Positions 46,812 through 58,500 of a stretch of DNA of 64,000 nucleotides are shown piece after piece. Positions within the stretch are counted from its first letter, which is position 1. Each line of letters starts with the position of its first letter. The notes below the pieces were generated by a model. It was not told the origin of the DNA and searched no databases. It saw only the letters and a program-made list of their open reading frames with translations. Both the position numbers and the translations under genes were made by a program. Origin of the DNA: Isoetes taiwanensis (lineage: Eukaryota > Streptophyta > Lycopodiopsida > Isoetales > Isoetaceae); the NCBI GenBank assembly GCA_021234155.1, contig JAJEKV010000031.1, positions 4,294,835 through 4,358,834 on the forward strand, in the 5' to 3' direction.

Positions 46812-48010
46812 TTATTTTTGAAGTCCAAAAAAAAAGATTAAAAAAAACAAAAACCCCCTAGAAGACAATAGCAGGTTGGCGTGATTTTGGAGTTGACATA
46901 ATCCCAATTTAATTGGATGATGGTTTAACGGACTCCAAACCTCGACCATGTATAAGAGAATAGGCTCTACCAATGCTCTGAACAAGCGTGGCCGATGGGC
47001 CCAAGCATACAGTTCTGCTTTATAACTGTTATTCTGCGTGGCATACAGTGCTTTCCAGCCCGTTGTAATGCGCAGTCGAATGGAAGTATTCCAGTATGTG
47101 GTCGATAGAAACTCCACTCCCATATACTTGTAGGTGGGAGCTACTTTCACATTTTGCTCCTGGTACATGAACGTGAAGGAAGGAGCCCTTGGCTGACATG
47201 ATGATGAGATAAACAACACCTTAGTCTTGGCCAAATTGACTCGCATGTCAGTGAACTGGAATGTAGACTAAATAATGCTGCAAATAATGCTGCATGTCAT
47301 TTGGAATGTAGACTAAGAGGTCCATATCATTGGCGATACAAGTCTTGTTGGCGATTCCTACTACCTTCAACCAAGGTCTGTAGAGTGAATATATGATGGA
47401 TAATATATTCTCGAGGGCCAGAATTCTGCATGTGTGAGAGCCTGCACCTTTGCTTCCTTTGTCCACATCATCAATTGTTAGTCGAGAATACTAACTAGCA
47501 GTCTTGCAAAAGCGGACCATGATGGTGCAGTAATTGATCGGGCAATCCGAGTCGCCCACCTTGTATATGGGAACAATCTTGCTAATTGTCTAATGTGGGG
47601 GAGGGGGAGGGGGAGGGAAGGAGGGAACCTTCTTGTAGTGCCCTATTGAACAATGCCATTGGGATGGGCAGCATTGGAGGCCCAGCCCATTTGAGAAACT
47701 CTGCCTGCATGCCGTCCAAATCTGCCATCTTACCATTGGCAAGACGGTATAAGCCCTTGGTGACATCTGCCTCCGTGATGACTAGTGTTGAGCCCATCTG
47801 TTGGGGTATTGCTGCGCGAACTCCAAGAAGATCATAGAGCTACTGCAAGTATTGTACCCACTACTCTGAAATGATGTTCTCTACAGGCTGCAAAGGTTTG
47901 CGCAATATCCATCGCCAGAATGTCCTGGGATGATGGTCCAGGAGGTAGAGCATTTCTTGCTGATGTTCCACAATGTACCTAGCTTTCTTTCCCTTGAGAA
48001 AGTGCGATAC
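46812..48010 (-). pseudogene. LINE reverse-transcriptase fragment
   Basis: Minus strand, in order: KARYIVEHQQEMLYLLDHHP (about 47990), SEWVQYLQ..LYDLLGVRAA with stops, then ITEADVTKGLYRLANGKMAD and LDGMQAEFLKWAGPPMLPIP (47797-47582). A deleted stretch follows, then CIANDMDLLVYIPNDMQ (the YADD-like block), then NLAKTKVLFISSSCQPRAPS and VAPTYKYMGVEFL (47246-46812). This is the reverse-transcriptase domain of a non-LTR element, distinct in sequence from the LINE at 48290-53058. Endonuclease and ORF1 are missing. A G-rich run (gggggaggg) sits at 47596. Confidence 0.7.
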
Positions 48011-48405
48011 TTTCTAATCACAGATAAGCACAGTTTCATTATTTATGGACTTTCCACAAGTCCATAAATATCTCAAATGATTGCCAATCATAAGAATATA
48101 GGGTATTTTATTGAAAATAGTGACATGATTCTGTGCTGAGGTAATAAAAAAACTCGGATTCCGTGCACTGCCTACAAAGTGCACTAGGCCTATACCTGAG
48201 GTATTTGACATGGCAGGCCGTGGAAGCCAAGGTAAATTTTTAGATTTCGTCATTTCTTGTTATTAAAATGAGCCACAATTTCGGGAATCGTGCAAGTAGG
48301 TGAGATAGGAGGTCCCTTCATCCAGTCTCTTCATTGTCTCTTCATTCAATCTCTTCATGCAAGCACCTTCATTCGGTCTCTTAGATTCATTTCAGATCAC
48401 TCAGA

Positions 48406-48906
48406 ATGGTCGACACGAGGCGCAGACATGGATTCACCATCACCGAAATGCAGTCTCATATTAGTGAGGGAATCTTAGCCCATGCGAATCAGTTGCAGGT
48501 GGAGGTACAAAACGAGATGAACCAGAACCGAACGAGAGAAGTTAGTGCCCAAGTCACGAAGCTCCTCAGAGGGGATGGGTTCGTAAAGGATGGCGACGAG
48601 GAAGAACTCAGTAGGGTGGAGCTGGAGGCCTGCTTCATATCATTGAAACGCTGTATTTACAGGGCAAAGGCACTGAAAAGGCTGCTAAAAATGGAGGACG
48701 TTTGGATGCACAACACGTTCCGACCTCTGTTTAAGAAGCTTTACAAGAAGCAAAGTAGACAACTCGAAGGTTTGGTAACCAAGCTCGTGGTCAGCAGTGG
48801 TCACTCTCTAAAAGACTTGGATGACTGGCTGGATCTGTACAGTCGAAGTCATGTTGATGAGTTCGATCTAGGGGATCTTATTCAGGTTGAACTGGGCATT
48901 GACTGA
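48406..48906 (+). CDS. LINE ORF0, unknown
   Basis: 166 codons from ATG 48406, immediately after the CT-rich leader and 82 bp before the ORF1 start. Charged and helical (TREVSAQVTKLLRGDGFVKD, LEACFISLKRCIYRAKALKR, FRPLFKKLYKKQSRQLEGLV), ending DEFDLGDLIQVELGID. No recognised domain and no zinc knuckle. An extra frame ahead of ORF1 is not usual in plant LINEs. It is uninterrupted, while ORF2 carries a frameshift, which suggests it is or was under selection. Confidence 0.55.
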   Translation: MVDTRRRHGFTITEMQSHISEGILAHANQLQVEVQNEMNQNRTREVSAQVTKLLRGDGFVKDGDEEELSRVELEACFISLKRCIYRAKALKRLLKMEDVWMHNTFRPLFKKLYKKQSRQLEGLVTKLVVSSGHSLKDLDDWLDLYSRSHVDEFDLGDLIQVELGID

Positions 48907-48988
48907 AGTTTTGGTCTTTTATATTATATGTTGTCTATTATTACACTGGTGATTTTTTGTGTTGGTCGCTAAACTTGGCGCCTACGAA

Positions 48989-49714
48989 ATGGTAAACCGA
49001 AAGAAGAAAGGCAAATTGGGAGAGGAGTCAGATGACGAATCCGAACTGCTTACTCTTGTCAGGCAGCTCGCTGAGGATTTGAAGCAAGCAAGGACGGAAA
49101 TCAAAGAGTTAAAAGAAGTAATCGGGATTCTTCAAAATGGGATATCAGACTTGTCAAAAGGGCAAGGAGAAATTAAAGAAATGGTTACAGACTTGGAAGA
49201 ATCAGATTCAGAAAATCCAGAGGATAACCTGACCCAGCCTGAGGAGATTGTCGCACAGATATCTTCAAAGATTGAGGCACAGGTATCCTCTTTATTCAAT
49301 CAGGGGCAAGAGAGGCTGAAAGAACAGGAAGACCGAGCTGACAGAGCAAAGAACATACTAATTGCTGGACTTGCAGAGAAGGAAGAAGAAGACACACCGA
49401 CGATTGTGGAGAGCTTTTTTGATGATATCATGCATTTGGCATCGCCTGAAGTAAAGTATTGCAGAAGGATTGGCAAGAAAATAGATGGGAAACACAGGTT
49501 GATCCTTCTAAAGTTCCACAGTTTAGAAGCAAGAAACAGAGTAATGAAGCATCGTAATCATTTGAAAGGTCACCAAATTTGGTTGAATGATGACTTGACA
49601 ATCCAGCAACAGAGAGAAAGGAAAATTGCACTCCAAGAATTGCGTAAATTGAGAGAAGAAGGCAAAAATGCATACCTCATTGGAAACAGAGTGGTTGTGC
49701 GTAACAATCAATAG
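48989..49714 (+). CDS. LINE ORF1 protein, coiled coil plus RRM-like domain
   Basis: 242 codons from ATG 48989. An acidic N-terminus is followed by a heptad-rich coiled coil (LRQ-type pattern, DLKQARTEIKELKEVIGILQ). A C-terminal half reads NILIAGLAEKEEEDTPTIVE, VKYCRRIGKKIDGKHRLILL, IWLNDDLTIQQQRERKIALQ and ends LIGNRVVVRNNQ. This is the layout of LINE ORF1 proteins, which trimerise and bind the element RNA. The stop is UAG in the context CAA UAG GAA UUG, and ORF2 continues in the same frame with no ATG. Confidence 0.75.
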   Translation: MVNRKKKGKLGEESDDESELLTLVRQLAEDLKQARTEIKELKEVIGILQNGISDLSKGQGEIKEMVTDLEESDSENPEDNLTQPEEIVAQISSKIEAQVSSLFNQGQERLKEQEDRADRAKNILIAGLAEKEEEDTPTIVESFFDDIMHLASPEVKYCRRIGKKIDGKHRLILLKFHSLEARNRVMKHRNHLKGHQIWLNDDLTIQQQRERKIALQELRKLREEGKNAYLIGNRVVVRNNQ

Positions 49715-52700
49715 GAATTGAAGACCCTCAACCTGTTGGCTTGGAACATACATGGTTTCTCTGAAACGAAGGTATTGAGTAACATGAATTGCTTTCGTGA
49801 ATATGAAATTCTTCTATTGACAGAGACTTGGGAGCATGAAACCAGCAGACTTACTGACATCCCTGGCTTTACCTTATTGGAATCACTATGGAATGAACAA
49901 AATGGAAGCAGAAGAGGATGGGGAGGTATTGCCTGCTTTGCCAAACATGAAATCTGCAAGGTAATTAAGGTTGTTAAAAAATGTGAGCATAAGCAATTCT
50001 TATGGATCTGCTTACATGATCGCATATATATTGCATTGGTATACTATGCACCTCTTGAACCTTATCCAGCACGCATTTATGATAATCCAGATCTAAATCC
50101 CCAAGACCCATTCTATGCATTATCAGCTAACATTTGCTACTTTCGGACCAAAGGCCCGGTGTATATCATAGGTGACATGAATGGGAGATTGGGAGACAAA
50201 CAAGCTGTTATCCTTGCAGGAGAGGATAATCCTCTATGGCTGCAGGAACGTACAGATACTGCTTATGGATGGATATCCCGAGATGTGCATGGTATTAACC
50301 GCATGGGTGAGCATATACTAAACTTATGTGAAGCATTTGATATGATCATATACAATGGCACAGAAACATTTCCATCTTCCAGCAGTTACACATGCTTTCA
50401 ACCGAATGGTATGAGTGTTGTAGACTTTCTTCTTGGCAGCCCAGACAATATGCACTTTGTGACTAAATTCCAAGTACTTGATCAGCATGTAGACTCAGAC
50501 CATGCGCAGCTTGCGCTCCAGCTGAAGCTGTCAACTCCACGTGCATGCATAAGAGGTAAAACTCCTCCTAAACTCCGCTTATCATATAAGCTTGCAGAGG
50601 ATTATGGAAAAAGTTTGACTGCTGCTATTGAGAAAGCTGAGTGGCCAGATAATCTTGATGATAAAGCTGAACTCTTGAAGAAACTAATTCTCAATGCTGC
50701 GAAAGACACATTTGGCACCATGCAATGCTCAAATAGGAACTATAAATCAAAAAAGTGGTATGATGCAGAATGTATAGCAGCCAAGCGTGCTTTTCGTAGT
50801 GCTACTGACAAAGCTGCAGCAAGGAGAGCTTATAAGAACCTAATCAAAAGAAAGAAAAGAAAGTGGCTCAGGGAACACTATAAGAAAATGATCGAGCAGA
50901 TTGAGACGGATCCAAAAATGTTCTGGAAAAAGTTAAAGCCCCAAACAGGTATTGGGGATTCCACCCAAACAGATTTGGTGAAATGGGTAAGTGAGCTCTA
51001 TACAATTGCAGATTGCCAGCCTATGACACACATGGGTAAATGCAGTGTTCCCATCTTTCACCTCTCGGATGTCAAAGATGCTTTGAAAAGGATGGAGAAT
51101 AATAAAGCAGTGGATACAAATGGGCTTAGCATTGAGTTGCTTAAATGGGGAGGCAATGCATTGTGTGAAAAACTTGTAGAATTTTGCAATTCTACATTGT
51201 TGACTGGTTGTTTTCCGACAGATTGGAGACTAAGTAGAGTAGTGCCAGTGCATAAAGCAGGGGACAAAGATGATGTAAAGAACTACCGCACCATCCTTAT
51301 CAGTAATGTGTTTTCAAAGGTGTTCGCATCAATGATTGAGAAAGCAATCGCAGAATGGGCGGACGAAAACGAAATAAGGGCATATGGACAAGCTGGGTTT
51401 AGATCTGATCACTCAACTATAGACCATTTGGTCGCATTGCGTGTAATCAGTGAAAGAGCAAAAGGGGTGAGAAATAAAAGATTCCTTGCATTTATAGATC
51501 TAGCCAAAGCTTTTGACAGAGTAGACAGAGGAGACCTTGCTGCTCGTTTGGAGATGCTTGATGTGCCTTTGGAGCTTAGACAAGCGGTGGCTTGCTTCTA
51601 TGAAAGTGTCCTGATAGACCTTTCTTTTCCATTCAAGCATGACATGCACATTGCCAGCACAATAGGTGTGAAACAGGGATGCCCCTGTTCTCCCACTCTT
51701 TTTGGTCTATATATTGATGAATTAGAAGGATGGCTGGAGAGGATGGGCGGCATGGGCGCTAGACTTGGCAAATATATCATTCAGGTATTGCTTTTCGCAG
51801 ATGATATCGTGCTTATATCAAAGACTGCAGCTGGACTCCAGCAACACTTAAATGTGTTGCAAAATTTTTGCGAGCACAAATTAATGCTAGTAAATCCAAA
51901 ATCATGATCCTGGGTACACGAAAAGCAGAAGTCTTCTCTGTCGGACAGACACCACTTGAGCAGGTATCTAATTATAAGTATCTAGGGATTGAAATATCTG
52001 ATAATTATAATTGGAATATGGCTGCTGAAAAGCGTGCATCAGGGGGGCTTAGAGCTCTTTATAGCATGATACATATGTGCCGGGTTAACAATCTCTGGCA
52101 CTGGGAGCTCAGAAGGCTACTATATGGCATTCAGGTTAAGACAGTTGTGCTTTATGGATGCCAGGTTTGGGCACCTGGGCTGGCGAAAAAAAGCTGGGAA
52201 AAAATTGAAAAGGTCCAGAAACGCTTCTTAATGACGGAGCTTGCTGCCAAGATCCAGACTCCATACCATGTAATGCTTGCAGAGGCTGGAATGCTTCCTC
52301 TCGAGGTTGAAGCCCTTTGTCGAACAATTGCTTATGTGAACAGACTAAAAGCACTTCCTAATGACAGGTTGCCATGCCAAGCTATGATGCAATCGGAATC
52401 CAAAGGCTGGTATAACTCAGTATGCAAGTGGGCGGCGCGCTGGGGGATGGGAGGGCCTTTTTGGCCAACTTCTGATAAACTGAAAGATATTAGAGAGTAT
52501 GTTATGCCCAAGGTCTTGGAGAAGATGTGGACCATTGATGAAACAGAAGTCAAAAAACACTTTTATAAGACTGAAGTAAATCCGATGGACACATACAAGG
52601 AACAATCTTATCTAGTGGTTGATATTAGCAGGAATAACCGGATGGTGATTTCTCAACTAAGAACGGCTTCACACCATCTTCATGTTGAGACTGGTAGGTG

Positions 52701-52965
52701 GTATGATGTACCTCGATACGAGCGCTATTGCCCAAGCTGCCTTGATCCAAAGGTTGAAACTGAATCCCATACATTTTTAGAGTGGCCTGCCTATGAATAT
52801 ATCAGGAATAAGTATGCCCTAGAGTGTTCTACTTTGTTAGAACTTTTATCTCTTCCACCAAACCTTCTGAGTTCTTATTTGAAAGAAGTTTTGAAAGAGA
52901 GGAGTGAAATATTGGAATTATTTGTGAATATGAGTACTTTTGAGGAGAATGGTGCCTTTGATTAG
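49715..52965 (+). pseudogene. LINE ORF2: AP-endonuclease and reverse transcriptase, one frameshift
   Basis: Continues in frame from the ORF1 stop. The endonuclease begins at once (LNLLAWNIHGFSETK), with EILLLTETW, RRGWGGIACFA, VYIIGDMNGRLGD and DSDHAQLALQL, the Asn, Glu, Asp-Asn and Ser-Asp-His blocks of APE-like nucleases. The reverse transcriptase follows: DWRLSRVVPVHKAGDKDD, GQAGFRSDHSTIDHLVALRV, FLAFIDLAKAFDRVDR, GVKQGCPCSPTLFGLYIDEL and LLFADDIVLIS near 51800. One frameshift lies near 51870-51900 in the NASKSK region, after which 51868-52965 completes the protein with a CPSC...H...C-type C-terminal motif. The first ATG comes only after the first endonuclease motif, so AUG initiation would lose it. 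Otherwise close to intact. Confidence 0.85.
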
Positions 52966-53032
52966 CACCTTAAAAAAAGTATTGACGATGTAAGTTTTCG
53001 CCATATGGGCCTGGGGGTCTAAAATGGCGTGA

Positions 53033-53058
53033 TAATACATTATGATTATGATTATGAT
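53033..53058 (+). repeat. LINE 3' simple-repeat tail
   Basis: ATTATG repeated about four times directly after the LINE tail region, in place of a poly(A). Confidence 0.75.
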
Positions 53059-53252
53059 TTGTGTTCAATTAGCCATGTCCTGTAAGACCTATGTATTTCC
53101 TTTATGTAAAAGAATACCAAACTGTTGGTATTAATATTGGAAACACTGGAAAGTAATACAAAAAATATTAGACATGTATTTGTTTTCTTGGTTCATGTAC
53201 ATAAGTTATTTTATTCAAGTTGACTCTAAAAACATATACATCGAGGTACAGA

Positions 53253-53287
53253 GGGTGCGAAATTGGGTGCCCGCCCAATTTGCACCC
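53253..53287. repeat. Single palindrome at the left side of element C
   Basis: GGGTGC-g-AAATTGGGTG against CGCCCAATTTGCACCC: an extended version of the array palindrome with arms of about 16 bases and a few mismatches. It lies ~105 bp past the stop of the methylase gene and ~195 bp after the LINE. Confidence 0.75.
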
Positions 53288-55498
53288 CTTGTGGTAGCAA
53301 AATAGATCTTATGACAACATAAAATGCTTAAGGGTCATCCACCCCTTCAGCTGACATAGCGGTGTGACCAACTTCACTTTGTTCTCCCCCTCCCTATGCC
53401 GCTTGCTTCAGGAGCTCCATCTGGGCCAGGAATTCTTCGCTGGTTAGTGTAGCATCATCACCCTCATTCTCAACCTCCTTCTCAACCTCATGGTCCTCTT
53501 CAACCTCATCGTCCTTCTCAACTTCCTCGTCCTCAACCTCATCCTCCTTCTCAACCTCAGGCTCCTTTTCAACCTCAACCCCAACTTCCTTATCTTGCTC
53601 TAATGGTAGTGGGTCCACAGGTTGAGCTTCTTGTGTCTCCAATACAACAGAAGGTTCTTGATCCTTGAGGAGTAGCTGCGTAAACTTCGAGCTACCCTCG
53701 ACCACATCTTGGGTGCACACTAGTGTAGTGCCCGCCAAAGCATTAATGTTCTCCTTCTTCTTTCTAAAGAAAGACATGTCCTTTGCTCCAAAACCTGCCA
53801 CCTTTCTCAAATGGTCTGTGACAAAATCCTTAGACATCCGGAGAGTGGATTGCAACTCCCCGCCTTGTTTGTGCGGAATGGACAAGGAGGTGGAGTAGTG
53901 GTCGATACTGTCGATGCCTTGGAGCCACTTGCTTTCTTTTTTCCCTCTGCTATTTTTTGCAAAGCACGGGCTCTCGATTTCTTCTCGTCCAGCATTACTT
54001 CGAGTTGATTAAAAATTTGAACAAGTTTAAGCTGCATAGTCTCATCAATCTCAAAGGCTGTAGCTTTATACCCTTCGCACAAAGCTACACGGCTAAATGA
54101 TCCTCCAGAGAAGAAATCCAGGATACTGCAACCCTCTAACATAAATTTCCGCACTAGGTATGTGCATGTCTTGGAATCCAATTGATGTGGCATAAGAGCA
54201 CCCACGCCTCCTGCCGCACTCTTATCACCCCAAGGCCGATACAACCAGTATGCTGAAGGAATGTAGACAATCGTTATAAGTGGTATTGAAAAAAATGGAT
54301 AGAGACACAAGTTTAAACCATGTTACCTGCTGCGCACTCATGATTGGGGAGGTTCTTCTCTATGTCCTCCGCTTCTTTCAAGTGATGCGGAAACTTTGAA
54401 TACTCTTGAGGATGGTCCGTGTCGGTGAAACATAGATTCAGGTCATGCATAGCAGGGCAGCTGCTTGGTCTCTGGCCACATACATTACTAGAACAAGAGT
54501 CTGCAGCTCGCGAACACGAGAGGAAGGGTTTCTCTTTTTAGGATATTGGTACGCTCCCATCCATATACGACTACCTCCGTCTATCGTCTTCATGGCGGAC
54601 AAGCACTCACTCAAACGATCTGGACTGATAAAGATCGTGATCCAATATAGTTGTTGGTCCGTTAGTACACTGATCTGGTCCAAGAACTTCTGGTATTCTT
54701 CCATGCTCCATTTCCTGATATTTCTGAAATCACATCCGATAAACCGAGCAGAGGTATTGACCACATCAACTGACATCCCCAGAGGACTGACACGGTAGCA
54801 TTTGATTGATTTAGATCCCTCTTCCACCGGTCCACAAAGATATTCATTAACCTTTAGGATAAGAGCCTTTGGAAGGTTAAGCTTTTCTGCCTCCTTGCGG
54901 CTATCAACCCAATCACCCACACTGTTGGCGAACATTAACATCAAATTTTCCGTGAATATTGGATGAATTTTCCGCAAATCTGCCATGTTTTCAACTTTGA
55001 GCTTCTTTACATCTTTCAGATATTTAAGGAGTGCCCCCTCAACAGTGCCAATCTTCTTCAGTTCCCCCGCATGGATTTTCATGACACGCCTTCCAGTGTA
55101 ATTTTTGGTGGTCTTGATGTACGTGGTGCCTGTCATGATCTCTGTCAATAGTCTTTGCAAATCCATTGGATGCATGGACTTTAAAGGTCGGCACTTGTTA
55201 TTCGTGAACATTCTCAGCCGGTTCTTAACCACTATCGTTTCACCTAATTCGTCTTTTAGCTGGTCTTCATAGAACAACTGAGCCACTTGCAGGCACATGT
55301 TCCAAGATTCATCATCCAAGTATACGAAGTAATCGTAATCTCGCATGCTAAGTTTCTTCAAAGTCTGCTTCGCTATAGCGAGCCAATCCTGCACAACATA
55401 GTAAACTTAGCATATTTGAAGTATATGGTCTCAAAATTGAGCAATGCGCAAGCTAACATGCAATGCACATGGGGGGTAATGCACATGAGGGCCATCCC

Positions 55499-55961
55499 AA
55501 ATTGGGCGCCCGCCCAATTTGATATCCGGGGATGCAATCTAACATGCTGAGTGCACACGGGAGGCATCCCAAATTGGGCGCCCGCCCAATTTGATATCCA
55601 AGGGGATGCAAGCTAACATGCTCAATGCACACGGGAGGCATCCCAAATTGGGCGCCCGCCCAATTTGATATCCAAGGGGATGCAAGCTAACATGCTCAAT
55701 GCACACGGGAGGCATCCCAAATTGGGCGCCCGCCCAATTTGATATCCAAGGGGATGCAGGCAACCATGCTGAGTGAACATGCGGGGCATCCCAAATTGGG
55801 CGCCCGCCCAATTTGATAGCCAAGGAGATGCAGGCTAACATGCTAAGTGAACATGGGGGGCATTCCAAATTGGGCGCCCGCCCAATTTGATAGCCAAGGA
55901 GATGCAGGCTAACATGCTGAGTGAACATGGGGGCATTCCAAATTGGGCGCCCGCCCAATTT
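55499..55961. repeat. Palindrome array 1, in methylase intron 2
   Basis: Seven copies of the palindrome (arm AAATTGGGCG, centre CC, arm CGCCCAATTT) at a period of ~72-76 bp, with spacer text GATGCAAGCTAACATGCTCA and ACACGGGAGGCATCCC. The cores are nearly perfect, the spacers vary slightly. The array fills the intron 55389-56003. Confidence 0.9.
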
Positions 55962-57721
55962 GATGAGGAAAACATACTGCATGAACAAATTGAAGTGACT
56001 TACTGAATATGCGCTATCTTGGGATAGTCCACGCTTTCCTTTCTTCGGCTTTCCATAGAATGCCCATTGATTACTTAGTTGTTGTATTTGCTCGAAATAA
56101 ACATCCTGATGAATGGTATTCTTGGTGATGTCATTGCTCTTCTGGCTGACCTTTACATATTCAGTTGGAGTAAGATTCCCTGCTAGCACGCGGCATTTTC
56201 TTTTAGCGTAGAAGAAGAAGATAAGTTCTTTCAAATGAGCCCTTTCTGCTGGCCATTCCATGGCCTGATTAACAAGAATTTGGGCAACTGTAGTAGTGTG
56301 ATTGCCATTTACTATCCAGAATTCTGCATTGTCCAAATCGCTGGCCTTCTTCCACTTCAGTGCACGCCCAGTGTCTGGATCAAAAGGTACAACATCCGCA
56401 CAAGGTGGATGCATCTGGACATTAATAAATAATTCATATAGTGTATCTACATGTTCAGGACTGATGGCCCTGCAGGTCATGTTTGCAGGTGCTTGATGCA
56501 TTTTAAATATATCTACCTCTATTTTGAATTCAACTCCAAGAGGATAGATCCTTTCCATGTGTTTAATGTTGATCAATGCGCTTTGTGACAGCTCACGTCT
56601 ACTTTCCTGGGTCAAGGCCCCGCCAGATGTCGAACACTTAACAATTTGCATGTCACCTTCCTGTGAGCCTGACTCAGTCTCACTCCCCCCATCGGATCCA
56701 CCTGCTGTGGATGGTGGAGTCGACTGTCTGCTTTTCTTAGACGAGGAAGCTATTGCCTCGTGCCGACTTCGTTTTTTTAGTTGCTTTTCTGGTGGGGACT
56801 GCTCAGATACCTCATGTGATTGAATGCTCAAGTCCGGGATACGTGATCTTCTTGGCATACCACCAAGAATCAGTTTTGGCGTTGGTGTTTCTGATCTTTT
56901 CTTCTTAGGAATATTTAATTTTTCTGATGACATGTCAATGGGCTTCTCTGTGCCTTTCGCTCCATCACTCTTTCTAGAAACTCCATAACGTGACCTCAAC
57001 CACGCTGTGTCATAGACCTTTGGTTGGTTCTTCCCATGATATTCTGTATAAAGGGCCTTCGATCGATTTTGTTTGTGATCGAGTATCCACTGTCTAACTG
57101 TATTAAATCCATCTATAATATCTCCCCGTTTGGTCAGTCCAGATCTCTCAAGGCTTTCATAAGAAGCCAAGACCCAGCCCTTGGCTTGACATGAATGTGG
57201 AGCCTCAGTGATGCTTCCATGCATTAGCTGAGGATTGTAAGTTTCAAAGGGTAACCGCTATCCTTGAAATGACTTATCCAGCACGTCTTCCACGATAAGA
57301 TCTATCTCGTTGGCAACCTCAGTGCTCACAGTCATGTCAATTGTTATACCAACAGTCTGTGTCCTCCGAGTCCCGGGCTCAGCAAAGTACAAGTACAGAT
57401 CCTTCAGATGATTTGTGCTAGAGGCAGAGTGGATTGGGCCTACCTCCATGCACCATGAAAACTTATCGGCTACAGGAGTGACTAGCTCTGGGACGACTTC
57501 AATACCATTGAACTGAATGCTCGACTCTGCTTCCTTTGTTTGCAAAGAAATGCATTATAACGGACGGCCGATCCGTGTACACGTCTTGAGTTTGTTTAGT
57601 TCTGGCCATGGGTGCTGCATAACATCATTAATCCCATTAGTGGTGTATGTAAGCATTAAAACAAGGTAGGGGATGCCCCCCATAGGAGGTTTGAAAGCAC
57701 GGAAAGAGGCAACAGGGTGAC

Positions 57722-58500
57722 AAATTGGGCGCCATCCCAATTTGCCACAACAGAAGAGTTTGGAAGGACGGAAAGAGGCAAGGGGGTGCCAAATTGGGCG
57801 TCTGCCCAATTTGCCCCACAAGAGGAGGTTTGGAATCATGGAAAGAGGCACGAGGACATCAAATTGGACGCCCGCCCAATTTGCCCCACAAGAGGAGGTT
57901 TGGAATCATGGAAAGAGGTAAGAGGACATCAAATTGGGTGCCCGCCCAATTTGCCCCAGAAGAGGAGGTTCGAAAGCACGGACAGAGGCAAGAGGTTGCC
58001 AAATTGGGCGCCCGCCCAATTTGCCACCCCAGAGGAGGTTTGGAAGCACAGAAGAAGGCAAGAGGGTATCAAATTGGGCGCCCGCCCAATTTGCCCCACA
58101 AGAGAAGTTTTGAAAGCACGGAAAGAGCTGAAGATCACGCCAAATTGGGCTCACCACACCCCGCAGGAGGTATGGATGCACAGAAATAACCGAGGGTTTC
58201 AAATTGGGCGCCCGCCCAATTTGGCACCCCAGAGGAGGTATGGAAGCACAGAAATAACCGAGGGTTTCAAATTGGGCGCCCGCCCAATTTGCCCCACAAG
58301 AGAAAGTTTGAAAGCACGGAATGAGCCAAGAGTGTGCCAAATTGGGCGCCCGCCCAATTTGACACCCCAGAGGAGGTATGGAAGCACGGAAATAGCCAAG
58401 AGGGTGCCAAATTGGGCGCCCGCCCAATTGGCCACCCCAGAGAAGGTTTGGAAGCACGGAAAGAGGCGAGAGGACATCAAACTGGGCTCCTGCCCAATTT
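57722..58500. repeat. Palindrome array 2, in methylase intron 1
   Basis: About twelve units of ~68 bp with the same palindrome but a different spacer (GAGGAGGTTTGGAAGCACGG, AAAGAGGCAAGAGGG). One unit (58141) has only the left arm, and the outermost units are degenerate. It lies within the proposed intron 57527-58766. ORFs of up to 338 codons run through it on both strands because the repeat period often keeps frame; these are not genes. Confidence 0.9.

Larger units (their letters stand above)
48290..53058 (+). mobile_element. LINE-type retrotransposon with three reading frames
   Basis: Plus-strand non-LTR element: a CT-rich leader with TCTCTTCATT repeated about four times (48318-48375), ORF0 (48406-48906), ORF1 (48989-49714), ORF2 with endonuclease and reverse transcriptase (49715-52965, one frameshift), a ~70-bp tail region and a 3' run of ATTATG repeats (53033-53058). 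The exact 5' end and target duplications were not resolved. The clade is undecided; the simple-repeat tail and an RRM-like ORF1 do not fix it. Confidence 0.85.
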
